DNA from: Pseudomonas parafulva NBRC 16636 = DSM 17004
GTDB taxonomy: Bacteria; Pseudomonadota; Gammaproteobacteria; Pseudomonadales; Pseudomonadaceae
Direction of reading: 5' to 3'
NCBI RefSeq assembly: GCF_000730645.1
Contig: NZ_BBIU01000019.1
Coordinates: 59,110-123,109 of the forward strand
DNA: 64,000 nt
The translations under genes were made by a program, and so were the position numbers. Below, in pieces: positions 25,308 through 34,346 of this stretch (position 1 is the first letter of the stretch; the number at the start of each line of letters is the position of its first letter). The notes under the pieces were generated by a model, which worked only from the letters and a program-made list of their open reading frames with translations, ran no database searches and had not been told where the DNA came from.

Positions 25308-25892
25308 CTACCTGCCCACCTCCAACTGCAGCGCCGCAAAACCCTGCAGCTGCGGGTAAAACGCTCGGAAGTCCGCCAACAACGGCTCATACAACCGTTC
25401 AAGCTCCCCCATCACCCCTTCCATGCCTTCCGGGCGCGACAGCCGCCGGGCGATGCCATTGAAGACGTGCTCAAGCACCGCAAAATCTCCGTATGCCCCC
25501 AGCCAGTCATCGGCTGCCATGGAAGGCGCGATGCGCCCCAGCCGCCCCGGCAGTTCAGGCTCGGCCAGCAGTACCCGATAGAACTGCGCAGTGAACTCGG
25601 CCAGGGGCTGCTTGGCATAATCGTGCCAGTGGCGCGCCAGGCAGTGGTCGAAGAATACATCCAGCACAATCCCGGCAAAGCGCCGACGCTCACGCGGAAA
25701 GCGCGCCAGCGCGGCGAGTACCAAGGGGTGCTGGTCGGTGTAGCTGTCGATACGGCGGTGCAAGCGAATGGCCGCTTCCAGCGTGGGTGGAAAACGCCCT
25801 TCCAGCGAGCCCTTGACGAAGTCGCCGTACAGGCTGCCGAGCATTTGCTGGGGTTCGGGGCCCCCGAGGTGCAGATGTGCAAGATAATTCAT
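25308..25892 (-). CDS. acpH: ACP phosphodiesterase (DUF479)
   Basis: This 194-aa cytoplasmic enzyme of the HD-like AcpH family removes the 4'-phosphopantetheine arm from acyl carrier protein. The start MNYLAHLHLGG, SLYGDFVKGSL, RLHRRIDSYTDQHPL and VFFDHCLARHW are the expected metal- and substrate-binding blocks. It is divergent from the ArsR regulator gene across a spacer filled with palindromes, so it may share that operator. It converges on olsA. Confidence 0.88.
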   Translation of the reverse strand: MNYLAHLHLGGPEPQQMLGSLYGDFVKGSLEGRFPPTLEAAIRLHRRIDSYTDQHPLVLAALARFPRERRRFAGIVLDVFFDHCLARHWHDYAKQPLAEFTAQFYRVLLAEPELPGRLGRIAPSMAADDWLGAYGDFAVLEHVFNGIARRLSRPEGMEGVMGELERLYEPLLADFRAFYPQLQGFAALQLEVGR

Positions 25893-25919
25893 GGCTGCAG
25901 TCTAGCACCCCGGCACGCG

Positions 25920-26020
25920 TATATCGCTGAAGGGCGATATACCGATCAGCGATCAGCTGATAACGCTTTCATATTTGTATATCGCGAAATACCGATGTAG
26001 GTTTCGCCCTATCGCGATAG
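25920..26020. promoter_or_regulatory. Palindromic operators between acpH and arsR-xenB
   Basis: Four symmetric sites occur in 101 bases: TATATCGC/GCGATATA split by six bases (25920-25941), ATCAGCTGAT (25952-25961), the near-palindrome TATATCGCGAAATA (25978-25991) and the perfect CTATCGCGATAG (26009-26020). Three share a TATCGCGATA-like core. This is the expected arrangement for an autoregulated ArsR-family repressor acting on itself, xenB and perhaps acpH. Confidence 0.65.
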
Positions 26021-26043
26021 ACCGCTACAGCACGAGCCACACC

Positions 26044-26346
26044 ATGCCACTTGATCTCGACGACATCATAAAAGCACTGGCACACCCGGCCAGGCGAGAA
26101 ATCCTCGGTTGGTTGAAAGACCCGGCCACGCACTTCCCGGACCAGTACCACAGCACCGACAACGGTGTGTGTGCCGGGCAGATAGACCAGCGCTGTGCAC
26201 TGTCGCAGTCCACCGTATCTGCCCACCTGGCCACGTTGCAGCGTGCCGGGCTGATCACCAGCCAGAAGATTGGCCAATGGCACTTCTTCAAGCGCAACGA
26301 AGTCACCATCAAGGCGTTTCTCGAACAACTGCGCCAAGCCCTCTGA
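26044..26346 (+). CDS. ArsR-family repressor upstream of xenB
   Basis: This 100-aa winged-helix regulator of the ArsR type has the helix-turn-helix in LSQSTVSAHLATLQRAGLI and the wing in SQKIGQWHFFKRNE. The metal-binding CXC box of arsenic and cadmium sensors is absent; the two Cys (VCAGQIDQRC) could act as a thiol sensor for electrophiles, the substrates of xenB. The gene ends 17 bases before xenB, so the two are cotranscribed. It sits directly after palindromic operators. Ligand is unknown. Confidence 0.85.
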   Translation: MPLDLDDIIKALAHPARREILGWLKDPATHFPDQYHSTDNGVCAGQIDQRCALSQSTVSAHLATLQRAGLITSQKIGQWHFFKRNEVTIKAFLEQLRQAL

Positions 26347-26362
26347 CCAGCAGGTAACCGCT

Positions 26363-27412
26363 ATGACCACGCTTTTCGATCCAATCACCCTGGGCGACCT
26401 GGAACTGCCCAACCGCATCATCATGGCCCCGCTCACCCGCTGCCGGGCAGACGCCGACCGCGTACCCACCGCCCTGATGGCCGAGTACTACGTGCAACGG
26501 GCCAGTGCCGGGCTCATCCTCAGCGAGGCCACCTCGGTCAGCGCCATGGGCGTCGGCTACCCGGACACGCCCGGCATCTGGAACGATGAGCAAGTACGCG
26601 GCTGGAACAATGTCACCAAGGCGGTGCACGCTGCTGGCGGGCGCATCTTCCTGCAGCTGTGGCATGTGGGCCGCATTTCCCACCCCAGCTACCTGAACGG
26701 CGAACTGCCAGTGGCCCCGAGCGCCATCCAGCCCAAAGGCCACGTAAGCCTGGTCCGGCCCCTCAGCGACTACCCCACCCCGCGCGCGCTGGAAACCGAA
26801 GAAATTCGCGACATCGTCGAGGCCTACCGCAGCGGTGCCGAAAACGCCAAGGCCGCAGGTTTTGATGGGGTGGAGATACACGGTGCCAACGGCTACCTGC
26901 TGGATCAGTTCCTGCAGAGCAGCACCAACCAGCGCAGCGACCGCTACGGCGGATCACTCGAAAACCGTGCGCGCCTGCTGCTGGAGGTGACCGATGCGGT
27001 TATCGAGGTGTGGGGCGCCGAGCGCGTGGGCATGCACCTGGCACCCCGTGCCGACGCCCACGACATGGGCGATGCCAACCGCGCAGAAACCTTCACCTAC
27101 GTCGCCCAGCAGTTGGGCAAGCGCGGCATTGCCTTCATCTGCTCGCGCGAGCGCGAAGCCGACGACAGCCTGGGCCCGCTGATCAAGCAGGCATTCGGCG
27201 GTCCCTATATCGTCAACGAACGCTTCGACAAAGCCAGTGCCAACGCAGCCCTGGCCAACGGCAAGGCAGATGCAGTGGCGTTTGGCGTGCCGTTCATTGC
27301 CAACCCGGACCTCCCGGCGCGGCTGGCGGCCGATGCCCCGTTGAACGAAGCCCACCCGGAAACCTTTTATGGCAACGGTGCGGTTGGTTACATCGATTAT
27401 CCCCGTCTGTAG
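26363..27412 (+). CDS. xenB: Xenobiotic reductase XenB (Old Yellow Enzyme)
   Basis: This 349-aa FMN-containing NADPH-dependent ene-reductase of the Old Yellow Enzyme family reduces activated alkenes and nitro compounds such as nitroglycerin and TNT. The TIM-barrel motifs seen are MAPLTRCRAD, QLWHVGRISHPSY, the substrate-binding EIHGANGYLLDQFLQ, and the GGSLENRARLL phosphate-binding stretch. Length equals XenB of P. putida. It follows its probable ArsR repressor closely, so induction by electrophilic substrates through that repressor is a reasonable inference. A degenerate repeat region follows. Confidence 0.93.
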   Translation: MTTLFDPITLGDLELPNRIIMAPLTRCRADADRVPTALMAEYYVQRASAGLILSEATSVSAMGVGYPDTPGIWNDEQVRGWNNVTKAVHAAGGRIFLQLWHVGRISHPSYLNGELPVAPSAIQPKGHVSLVRPLSDYPTPRALETEEIRDIVEAYRSGAENAKAAGFDGVEIHGANGYLLDQFLQSSTNQRSDRYGGSLENRARLLLEVTDAVIEVWGAERVGMHLAPRADAHDMGDANRAETFTYVAQQLGKRGIAFICSREREADDSLGPLIKQAFGGPYIVNERFDKASANAALANGKADAVAFGVPFIANPDLPARLAADAPLNEAHPETFYGNGAVGYIDYPRL

Positions 27413-27507
27413 GCACGAAGCTCGCGATGGGGTGCGCAGCGCCCCCGGGCACTCTGTGATCGAACCCGAAACCGCTGGGGCTGCGTTGCAGCCCGTCGCG
27501 ATCGCCC

Positions 27508-28338
27508 CTACCGGGGGGTAGCGTTGATTTGCTGTTGAAGGTTCTGCAACTGGCTTTGCACATTGTTGAAATTGCGGGTCATCTGGCCACGGAATGCATC
27601 GAACTCCTGTACCGAAGCCCCAGTGCCAGCGCTTGAATTCGCGCGGCTGTCCAGCTGGCTCTTGAGCACCAGTACATCCTGCTCAAGGCTCTCGATGGCG
27701 GCTTTCGGGTTGCCTTGCTTCTTGAGCGCCGCAACCTCGTCACTCAAGCTCTTGAGTTGCCCGTCGACCTTGCCGCCATCCAGCTGCCCGGACTTCAACG
27801 CCGCCAACTCGCCGTTCACCGCCTTGAGTTGCGCCTGCAACTGGGCTTGCAGGTCACTCACCGCCTTTTGCTGCTCACGGGTATCGGCCAGCACCTGCTC
27901 CAGGCGCTTGCCCAGGTCACCTGCCTGGCCCGCCACACCCTGTTGCTGTTTACCCTGTTCGGCAAGGCTTGCCTGCAATTGACGAATCTGCAGCTTCAGC
28001 GCTTCGCTGCCGCTGGAGCTGGAAGACTCACTGGCCTCGACCTTGCCACTGATGGCTTGCAAGCGCCCGGCAGCCTCTTCGCTGATACGGGCAAAGCTTT
28101 CCTGGGTAGCCACCAGTTGCTGCTCCATCAGCGAGATCTGCTGGAAACTCCACCAGCCCAGGCAACCCAGGGCAATGAACGCAGCCCCCAGCAACGCCCA
28201 CAACGGCGCGTTGCTCGCAGGCTTCGCGGCCTTTTGGCGGCTGCGTGAAACATGTGCCGGCAGCAGTTCGTCATCATCCGGCGTGCCGGCACGCAAAGGC
28301 GGCACATCATCGAAATCGTCGTGGGCATCGTTGCGCAT
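27508..28338 (-). CDS. Single-pass membrane coiled-coil protein
   Basis: This 276-aa protein has an acidic cytoplasmic N-terminus (about 1-43), one transmembrane helix (ALLGAAFIALGCLGWWSF, about 48-65), and a long predicted coiled coil to the end. The coiled coil is rich in Gln, Leu, Ala and Ser, with heptad repeats interrupted by SSSSSGS near residue 108. Related pseudomonad proteins are often mislabelled as ATPase, but no P-loop is visible. It may be an envelope structural or scaffolding protein; its role is unknown. It precedes an epimerase gene on the same strand with an intergenic gap. Confidence 0.8.
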   Translation of the reverse strand: MRNDAHDDFDDVPPLRAGTPDDDELLPAHVSRSRQKAAKPASNAPLWALLGAAFIALGCLGWWSFQQISLMEQQLVATQESFARISEEAAGRLQAISGKVEASESSSSSGSEALKLQIRQLQASLAEQGKQQQGVAGQAGDLGKRLEQVLADTREQQKAVSDLQAQLQAQLKAVNGELAALKSGQLDGGKVDGQLKSLSDEVAALKKQGNPKAAIESLEQDVLVLKSQLDSRANSSAGTGASVQEFDAFRGQMTRNFNNVQSQLQNLQQQINATPR

Positions 28339-28423
28339 GGGGCTTCAACCAAACAGATAGCTAAGAGACAGAAGTATAAACCGCTCGCACGGCGCTCTGA
28401 TGACCATCATCACAGCGCCCGGT

Positions 28424-29419
28424 TCACTGGCAGGGCGGCTGGTGCTTCCACCAGGTGCAGAATTCATCCAATGCCGTCCACAGGCTCACCCTGGGCTGGT
28501 AATCCAGGTACTGGCGGGCGCGGCTGATGTCCAGGGTGAAATCACGGCTCATCACCTGCATGCCCAGGCGCGACAGCGTGGGTTGCGGGCGCCCGGGCCA
28601 GAGCAGGCAAGCAGCCTCGTTCAACGCGGCCATGCTGTAGGCCAGCCCGTAGCTGCGGTAGCGCGTCACCGGCGGCAACTGCATCTGGCGCATCACGTAG
28701 TTGATCACGTCCCACAGCGGCAGCGGGTGGCCATTGCTGATGTTGTAGGCTTGGCCCAGCGCCCGGCCATCGGCAAACAGCGCGCTCAACAATGCCTCGT
28801 TGAGGTTGTGCACGCTGGTGAAGTCCACCTTGTTCAGGCCATTGCCGATAATGGCGACGCGGCCCTTGCGCTGCATCTGCATCAGCCGTGGGAAAATACT
28901 GGCATCACCTGCGCCGGTGACAAAGCGCGGCCGCAGCGCCAGCACCTCCAAGCCAAACTCCTGCGCGCCGAACACCTTTTGTTCGGCCAGGTACTTGGTG
29001 CGCCCGTAGTGATCATGGAAGCGTCGCGGGACCTGGTCTTCGCGGATGTCCAGGCGCGAGCGGCCATTGAAATAGATCGACGGAGACGACAGGTGCACCA
29101 GGCGCCGCACATGTTCCTTCAGGCAGCCCTCGACCACGTTCTCGGTCACCACCACGTTGCCCTGGTGGAAGTCCTGGTAACGCCCCCAGTTACCCACCGC
29201 GCCGGCGCAGTGCACCACGGCCTCCACGCCTTGGCACAGGCGGCGGGCAAGTTCGGCATCGCCCAGGTCGCCGGGGATGAACTGCGCACCCCGCCTGACC
29301 AGGTGCTCCACCCCTTCGGCGCGCCGGCCACTGACCCGTACGTCCAGGCCCTGCTCCAGGGCGTGGCGCGCGAAACGACCGCCGATGAAGCCACTCGCGC
29401 CAGTGACCAGAATTCGCAT
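28424..29419 (-). CDS. NAD-dependent epimerase/dehydratase
   Basis: This 331-aa extended short-chain dehydrogenase-reductase has the nucleotide-binding ILVTGASGFIGGRF at the N-terminus, the catalytic Tyr-Lys pair in YGRTKYLAE near residue 143, and the STDD-type VHNLNEA stretch. Such enzymes act on nucleotide sugars or steroid/hydroxy-acid substrates; this subgroup is not assigned. Start ATG 29419 follows GGAG at good spacing. It is transcribed away from the argP-argO pair; the LysR gene ends 50 bases upstream on the same strand. Confidence 0.83.
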   Translation of the reverse strand: MRILVTGASGFIGGRFARHALEQGLDVRVSGRRAEGVEHLVRRGAQFIPGDLGDAELARRLCQGVEAVVHCAGAVGNWGRYQDFHQGNVVVTENVVEGCLKEHVRRLVHLSSPSIYFNGRSRLDIREDQVPRRFHDHYGRTKYLAEQKVFGAQEFGLEVLALRPRFVTGAGDASIFPRLMQMQRKGRVAIIGNGLNKVDFTSVHNLNEALLSALFADGRALGQAYNISNGHPLPLWDVINYVMRQMQLPPVTRYRSYGLAYSMAALNEAACLLWPGRPQPTLSRLGMQVMSRDFTLDISRARQYLDYQPRVSLWTALDEFCTWWKHQPPCQ

Positions 29420-29468
29420 GTAACACTCCGTCTTGCCAGATTTCAGAAGCAACTGACGCCAGCCGTCG

Positions 29469-30359
29469 CTACAAGGGCACCAACCATTGCCGTGCGGTGT
29501 GCCGCAAGTGGTCAGTCAGTTGCGCGAGCAATTGCCCGCCCGTGCGCCAATGATGCCAGTACAGCGGCACATCGATGGGGGTATCGCGGCAAATTTCCAC
29601 CAGTTGCCCAGCAGCCAGTTGCTCACGGGCCTGCAGCTCAGGCACCAGCCCCCAGCCCAGGCCGGCCTCGGTCATGCGCAGAAAACCCTCCGACGATGGG
29701 CACAGGTGGTGCAGGAAACCGTCCTCGATGCCCAGGGAAGCCAGGTACCGGTGCTGCAGGAAGTCATCGGGGCCGTAGACGATGGCCGGGGTGCGGGCCA
29801 GGCGACCGGTGTCGAAACCCTGCGGGAAGTGTTGCGCCATGAACGCAGGGCTGGCCAGCGCACGGTAGCGCATGGCGCCCAATGCCAAGCTACGGGCACC
29901 GGCCACCGGGCGTTCGCTGCCACACAGGCAGGCAGCCACCTCACCGGCGCGCATGCGTTTCAGGCCCACCTCCTGGTCTTCCACCACCAGGTCAGTCAAC
30001 ACATTGTGCCGGGCGCAGAAGTCGCCGACCGCGCCGGCCCACCAGGTGGCAAGGCTGTCGGCATTGAGCGCGATGCGCAGGCGTTCCGGCACGCCGCCTT
30101 CGTCCAGCGCCGGCACTTCGCGCTGAAGGTCACGCTCCAGCAGGCGCACTTGCTGCACGTGGTTCAGCAACTGGCGGCCAACCTCGGTGGGGCTGGGCGG
30201 TGCAGCGCGCACCAATACTGGCTGCCCGACCCGCGCCTCCAGCAGCTTGATGCGCTGGGACACCGCAGACTGCGACAACCCAAGCACGCTGGCTGCGCGC
30301 TCGAACCCGCCCTGTTCGATCACCGCAGCCAGCGCGGCAAGCAGCTTGTAGTCGAACAT
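29469..30359 (-). CDS. argP: LysR regulator ArgP/IciA
   Basis: This 296-aa LysR-type regulator is divergent from the amino-acid exporter argO. The N-terminal helix-turn-helix (FERAASVLGLSQSAVSQRIKLLEARVG) is followed by a substrate-binding domain. The pairing of an ArgP-type regulator with LysE/ArgO exporter is classic: excess arginine or lysine activates export. It was long annotated as the chromosome initiation inhibitor iciA, which is the same family. The start is ATG 30359 (MFDYKLLAA). The 90-base divergent spacer would hold its binding site. Confidence 0.9.
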   Translation of the reverse strand: MFDYKLLAALAAVIEQGGFERAASVLGLSQSAVSQRIKLLEARVGQPVLVRAAPPSPTEVGRQLLNHVQQVRLLERDLQREVPALDEGGVPERLRIALNADSLATWWAGAVGDFCARHNVLTDLVVEDQEVGLKRMRAGEVAACLCGSERPVAGARSLALGAMRYRALASPAFMAQHFPQGFDTGRLARTPAIVYGPDDFLQHRYLASLGIEDGFLHHLCPSSEGFLRMTEAGLGWGLVPELQAREQLAAGQLVEICRDTPIDVPLYWHHWRTGGQLLAQLTDHLRHTARQWLVPL

Positions 30360-30449
30360 CGATTTTCCTAATGAGTGATGAGCTTTATTGGTTTTTCTTA
30401 TACAGCGTGGCAAATCACAATAGCCAGCATCTTTTACGGAGTAATCACC

Positions 30450-31049
30450 ATGTGGCAAAGCTACCTCAATGGCATGCTGGTGGCCTTCGGCCTGATCATG
30501 GCCATTGGCGCGCAGAATGCATTCGTCCTGGCACAAAGCCTGCGCCGCGAACACCACCTGCCAGTGGCCGCGCTGTGCATTGTCTGCGACGCACTGCTGG
30601 TGGCCGCCGGGGTATTCGGCCTGGCGACGTTGCTGGCGCATAACCCGACCTTGCTGGCCGTCGCCCGCTGGGGCGGTGCGCTGTTCCTGTTGTGGTACGG
30701 GGCCAAGGCACTGCGCAGCGCCTGCTCGAAACAGAGCCTGCAGCACCAGCAGGGCCAGGGCATGCGCTCACGTCGCGCCGTACTGCTCAGTGCTCTGGCG
30801 GTCACCCTGCTGAACCCCCACGTTTACCTGGACACCGTGTTGCTGATCGGCTCACTGGGCGCACAGCAGGCCGCCCCCGGCGCCTATGTCGCCGGGGCAG
30901 CCAGCGCATCACTGCTGTGGTTTTCGACCTTGGCCGTGGGCGCGGCCTGGCTGGCGCCGTGGCTGGCGCGGCCGGCCACCTGGCGCATGCTCGACCTGAT
31001 GGTGGCGGTGATGATGTTCGCAGTGGCCGCGCAGTTGATCTTCAGCTGA
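30450..31049 (+). CDS. argO: LysE/ArgO-family amino-acid exporter
   Basis: This 199-aa inner membrane protein with about six helices of the LysE/RhtB superfamily exports arginine, lysine or their analogue. The family's conserved start FGLIMAIGAQNAFVLAQSLRR and the ALAVTLLNPHVYLDTVLLIG helix are visible. The start ATG at 30450 (MWQSYLNG) follows GGAG at nine bases. It is divergent from the ArgP-type regulator and is followed by a REP-like hairpin. Confidence 0.9.
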   Translation: MWQSYLNGMLVAFGLIMAIGAQNAFVLAQSLRREHHLPVAALCIVCDALLVAAGVFGLATLLAHNPTLLAVARWGGALFLLWYGAKALRSACSKQSLQHQQGQGMRSRRAVLLSALAVTLLNPHVYLDTVLLIGSLGAQQAAPGAYVAGAASASLLWFSTLAVGAAWLAPWLARPATWRMLDLMVAVMMFAVAAQLIFS

Positions 31050-31068
31050 TTTCCACGGCCCTGTTGCC

Positions 31069-31101
31069 GGCAAGCCGAGCCCATACGCGTGTGGGCTTGC
31101 C
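31069..31101. repeat. REP-like palindrome after argO
   Basis: GGCAAGCC (31069-31076) pairs with GGCTTGCC (31094-31101) with a nested GCCCA/TGGGC stem. The base composition is like P. putida intergenic palindromes, and it may also end the argO transcript. Confidence 0.55.
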
Positions 31102-31303
31102 AGCGGCAGGCTCACCGCTGGTCGCCAGCCGGTGACCGCCCAGGAACCTCTTATCCCTATGTTTGTTGCGTGGTTATGCGCCAGGGCTGGTGCTATGATC
31201 CAGCCCTTGCGTCGCAAAGAGTACAAACTCGCCGACGCTCATAGGGCCGCCCGTGATCGGCCCTGCGCAAACCGCGAACTAGACCTGAATCAGGAGATCC
31301 ACC

Positions 31304-31900
31304 ATGGCTTTTGAATTGCCGCCGCTGCCTTACGCCCATGATGCCCTGCAGCCGCACATCTCCAAGGAAACCCTGGAGTATCACCACGACAAGCACCACA
31401 ACACCTATGTCGTGAACCTGAACAATCTGGTCCCAGGCACCGAATTCGAAGGCAAGACCCTGGAAGAGATCGTCAAGAGCTCTTCGGGCGGCATCTTCAA
31501 CAACGCCGCGCAGGTCTGGAACCACACCTTCTACTGGAACTGCCTGTCGCCAAACGGCGGCGGCCAGCCAACCGGTGCTCTGGCCGAGGCCATCAATACC
31601 GCTTTCGGTTCCTTCGACAAGTTCAAGGAAGAGTTCACCAAGACGTCGGTTGGCACCTTCGGTTCCGGCTGGGGCTGGCTGGTCAAGAAAGCTGACGGCT
31701 CCCTGGCCCTGGCCAGCACCATCGGCGCCGGCTGCCCGCTGACCAGCGGCGACACCCCGCTGCTGACCTGCGACGTATGGGAACACGCCTACTACATCGA
31801 CTACCGCAACCTGCGTCCCAAGTACGTCGAGGCGTTCTGGAACCTGGTCAACTGGGCATTCGTTGCCGAGCAGTTCGAAGGTAAAACCTTCAAGGCCTGA
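31304..31900 (+). CDS. sodB: Iron superoxide dismutase SodB
   Basis: This 198-aa cytoplasmic Fe-SOD converts superoxide to oxygen and hydrogen peroxide. The metal ligands are visible as a first His in [13 protein letters not shown], a second in QVWNHTFYW, and the Asp and His in [13 protein letters not shown]. The Fe type is supported by FGSGWGWLV and the GGQPTG context as I remember it, and by length. RBS AGGAG lies seven bases before ATG. A perfect terminator follows. Its product is normally made when iron is sufficient, in contrast to SodA. Confidence 0.95.
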   Translation: MAFELPPLPYAHDALQPHISKETLEYHHDKHHNTYVVNLNNLVPGTEFEGKTLEEIVKSSSGGIFNNAAQVWNHTFYWNCLSPNGGGQPTGALAEAINTAFGSFDKFKEEFTKTSVGTFGSGWGWLVKKADGSLALASTIGAGCPLTSGDTPLLTCDVWEHAYYIDYRNLRPKYVEAFWNLVNWAFVAEQFEGKTFKA

Positions 31901-31921
31901 GCCCCTCAGCCTTGAACAAGA

Positions 31922-31946
31922 AACCCGGCCCTGCGCCGGGTTTTTT
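31922..31946 (+). terminator. Intrinsic terminator of sodB
   Basis: AACCCGGC (31922-31929) pairs with GCCGGGTT (31935-31942), followed by a run of six T. Confidence 0.92.
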
Positions 31947-32030
31947 CATGCCCGCTGCAACGCAGGGTTGTGCTTGCTCAGGCCGTATTGCACGCTAACA
32001 TCAAACCACCGGATTATTGATACAGCGCAT

Positions 32031-32058
32031 TCAAGTTGCAGGGTCTGGCAACCGATAC
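32031..32058 (+). promoter_or_regulatory. FliA (sigma-28)-like promoter of bifA
   Basis: TCAAGTTG (32031-32038), 12 bases, then ACCGATAC (32051-32058) form a flagellar sigma-28 promoter with the same spacing as the chemoreceptor promoter at 4140-4167. It starts about 80 bases before the bifA start and suggests bifA is expressed with late flagellar genes. Confidence 0.72.
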
Positions 32059-32139
32059 ACTGCTCGTGGCCACGCGGTAGTGTATGGTCATCGTTGATGG
32101 CAAAATGATGCCATTCGCATGAATTAAGGATAACCTCCA

Positions 32140-34194
32140 TTGAAGCTGGAATTGCGGAACAGCTTGTCGGTCAAGTTGCTCAGGGTCGTGCTGCTGTCGG
32201 CGCTAGCGGTCGGCGTCGTGCTCAGTTGCGCGCAGATCGTCTACGACACCTACAAGACCCGCCAGGCCGTCAACAATGATGCCCAGCGCATCCTCGACAT
32301 GTTCCGCGACCCCTCCACCCAGGCGGTATACAGCCTTGACCGGGAGATGGGCATGCAGGTCATGGAGGGGCTGTTCCAGGACGAGTCCGTGCGCATGGCC
32401 TCCATCGGCCACCCCAATGAAACCATGCTGGCAGAAAAGTCCCGCCCCCTGCAGGACACGCCCATGCGCTGGCTGACCGACCTGATTCTTGGCCAGGAGC
32501 GCACCTACACCACGCAACTGGTCGGCCGCGGCCCCTACAGCGAATACTACGGCGACCTGAACATCACCCTCGATACCTCGTCGTATGGCCGGGACTTCCT
32601 GCTCAACGCCGTGATCATCTTCATCTCGGGGGTGCTGCGCGCACTGGCCATGGGGCTGGTGCTGTACCTGGTCTACCACTGGCTGCTGACCAAGCCACTG
32701 TCGAAGATCATCGAGCACCTCACCCAGATCAACCCCGACCGCCCTAGCCAGCACCAGATCCCGCTGATCAAGGGGCATGAAAAGAACGAACTGGGGCTGT
32801 GGGTGAACACCGCCAACCAGTTACTGGCGTCGATCGAACGCAATACCCACCTGCGCCATGAGGCAGAAAACAGCCTGCAACGCATGGCCCAGTACGACTT
32901 CCTCACCGGCCTTCCCAACCGCCAGCAGTTGCAACAGCAGCTGGACAAGATCCTGGTCGATGGCGGGCGCCTGCAGCACCGGGTAGCCGTGCTGTGCGTG
33001 GGGCTGGACGATTTCAAGGGCATCAACGAGCAGTTCAGCTACCAGGTAGGCGACCAGCTGCTGCTGGCCCTGGCTGACCGCCTGCGCGCCCACAGCGGCC
33101 GCCTGGGCGCCCTCGCCCGCCTGGGCGGTGACCAGTTCGCCCTGGTACAGGCCAACATCGAGCAGCCCTACGAAGCGGCCGAACTGGCGCAGAGCATCCT
33201 GGACGACCTCGAAGTGCCGTTCGACCTCGATCACCATCAGCAGATCCGCCTGCGTGCCACCATCGGCATCACCCTGTTCCCGGAAGACGGCGACAGCACC
33301 GAGAAGCTGCTGCAAAAAGCCGAACAGACCATGACCCTGGCCAAGGCCCGTTCACGCAGCCGTTACCAGTTCTACATCGCCAGCGTCGACAGCGAGATGC
33401 GCCGGCGCCGCGAACTGGAGAAGGACCTGCGCGAGGCCCTGCCACGCAACCAGCTGTACCTGGTGTACCAGCCGCAGATCAGCTACCGTGACCACCGCGT
33501 GGTCGGTGTCGAGGCCTTGCTGCGCTGGCAGCACCCGGAACTGGGCATGGTGCCGCCGGACCAGTTCATTCCGCTGGCCGAGCAAAATGGCAGCATCATC
33601 GGCATTGGCGAATGGGTGCTCGACCAGGCCTGCCGCCAACTGCGCGAATGGCATGACCTGGGCTTCGGCGACCTGCGCATGGCGGTAAACCTGTCCACCG
33701 TGCAGTTGCACCACAGCGAGCTGCCGAGGGTTGTCAATAACCTGCTGCAAGCCTACCGCCTGCCGCCGCGCAGCCTGGAGCTCGAAGTGACCGAGACCGG
33801 CCTGATGGAAGACATCAGCACCGCCGCCCAACACCTGCTCAGCCTGCGCCGCTCAGGGGCGCTGATCGCCATCGACGATTTCGGCACGGGCTACTCGTCG
33901 CTCAGTTACCTGAAATCCCTGCCGCTGGACAAGATCAAGATCGACAAGAGCTTCGTTCAGGACCTGCTGGACGACGATGACGACGCCACCATCGTGCGGG
34001 CCATCATCCAGCTGGGCAAGAGCCTGGGCATGCAGGTCATTGCCGAAGGGGTGGAAACCGCCGAGCAGGAGACCTACATCGTGGCGCAGGGCTGCCACGA
34101 GGGCCAGGGCTACCACTACAGCAAGCCACTGTCGGCCCGCGAGTTGACCAACTTCCTCAAGCAGGCTCAGCGCAACCAGGTATCGGTGCTCTGA
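32140..34194 (+). CDS. bifA: c-di-GMP phosphodiesterase BifA
   Basis: This 684-aa inner membrane protein hydrolyses cyclic di-GMP through a C-terminal EAL domain and so promotes motility and biofilm dispersal. Two membrane helices (about 12-32 and 150-180) flank a periplasmic part; a HAMP-like linker leads to a GGDEF-like domain with the degenerate signature GGDQF near residue 329, and the EAL domain has VEALLRW, DFGTGYSSL and KIDKSFVQ. The start is TTG at 32140 (MKLELRN), with AAGGA ahead; the sequence begins exactly like P. putida BifA. A FliA-like promoter precedes it. Confidence 0.93.
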   Translation: MKLELRNSLSVKLLRVVLLSALAVGVVLSCAQIVYDTYKTRQAVNNDAQRILDMFRDPSTQAVYSLDREMGMQVMEGLFQDESVRMASIGHPNETMLAEKSRPLQDTPMRWLTDLILGQERTYTTQLVGRGPYSEYYGDLNITLDTSSYGRDFLLNAVIIFISGVLRALAMGLVLYLVYHWLLTKPLSKIIEHLTQINPDRPSQHQIPLIKGHEKNELGLWVNTANQLLASIERNTHLRHEAENSLQRMAQYDFLTGLPNRQQLQQQLDKILVDGGRLQHRVAVLCVGLDDFKGINEQFSYQVGDQLLLALADRLRAHSGRLGALARLGGDQFALVQANIEQPYEAAELAQSILDDLEVPFDLDHHQQIRLRATIGITLFPEDGDSTEKLLQKAEQTMTLAKARSRSRYQFYIASVDSEMRRRRELEKDLREALPRNQLYLVYQPQISYRDHRVVGVEALLRWQHPELGMVPPDQFIPLAEQNGSIIGIGEWVLDQACRQLREWHDLGFGDLRMAVNLSTVQLHHSELPRVVNNLLQAYRLPPRSLELEVTETGLMEDISTAAQHLLSLRRSGALIAIDDFGTGYSSLSYLKSLPLDKIKIDKSFVQDLLDDDDDATIVRAIIQLGKSLGMQVIAEGVETAEQETYIVAQGCHEGQGYHYSKPLSARELTNFLKQAQRNQVSVL

Positions 34195-34254
34195 GCCTGC
34201 CGGTTACACCCCATGACCCGCATTTACATGAATTGCGCGCTTGGCCCTTTACAG

Positions 34255-34273
34255 CAAATGCAAATCTTTCGCA
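34255..34273 (+). promoter_or_regulatory. Fur-box-like site upstream of the imelysin gene
   Basis: CAAATGCAAAT (34255-34265) continues into TGCAAATCTTTCGCA (34259-34273), which matches 10 of 14 fixed positions of the Fur 7-1-7 pattern (TGATAAT-N-ATTATCA). A similar site precedes the di-haem gene. It lies 74 bases before the imelysin start. Confidence 0.5.
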
Positions 34274-34346
34274 TGATGTTGCGGTTTCGCGTGCCACGGC
34301 GCACGGCCCACCCACTGGTCCAACCACACGACGCAGGAAACCAATA

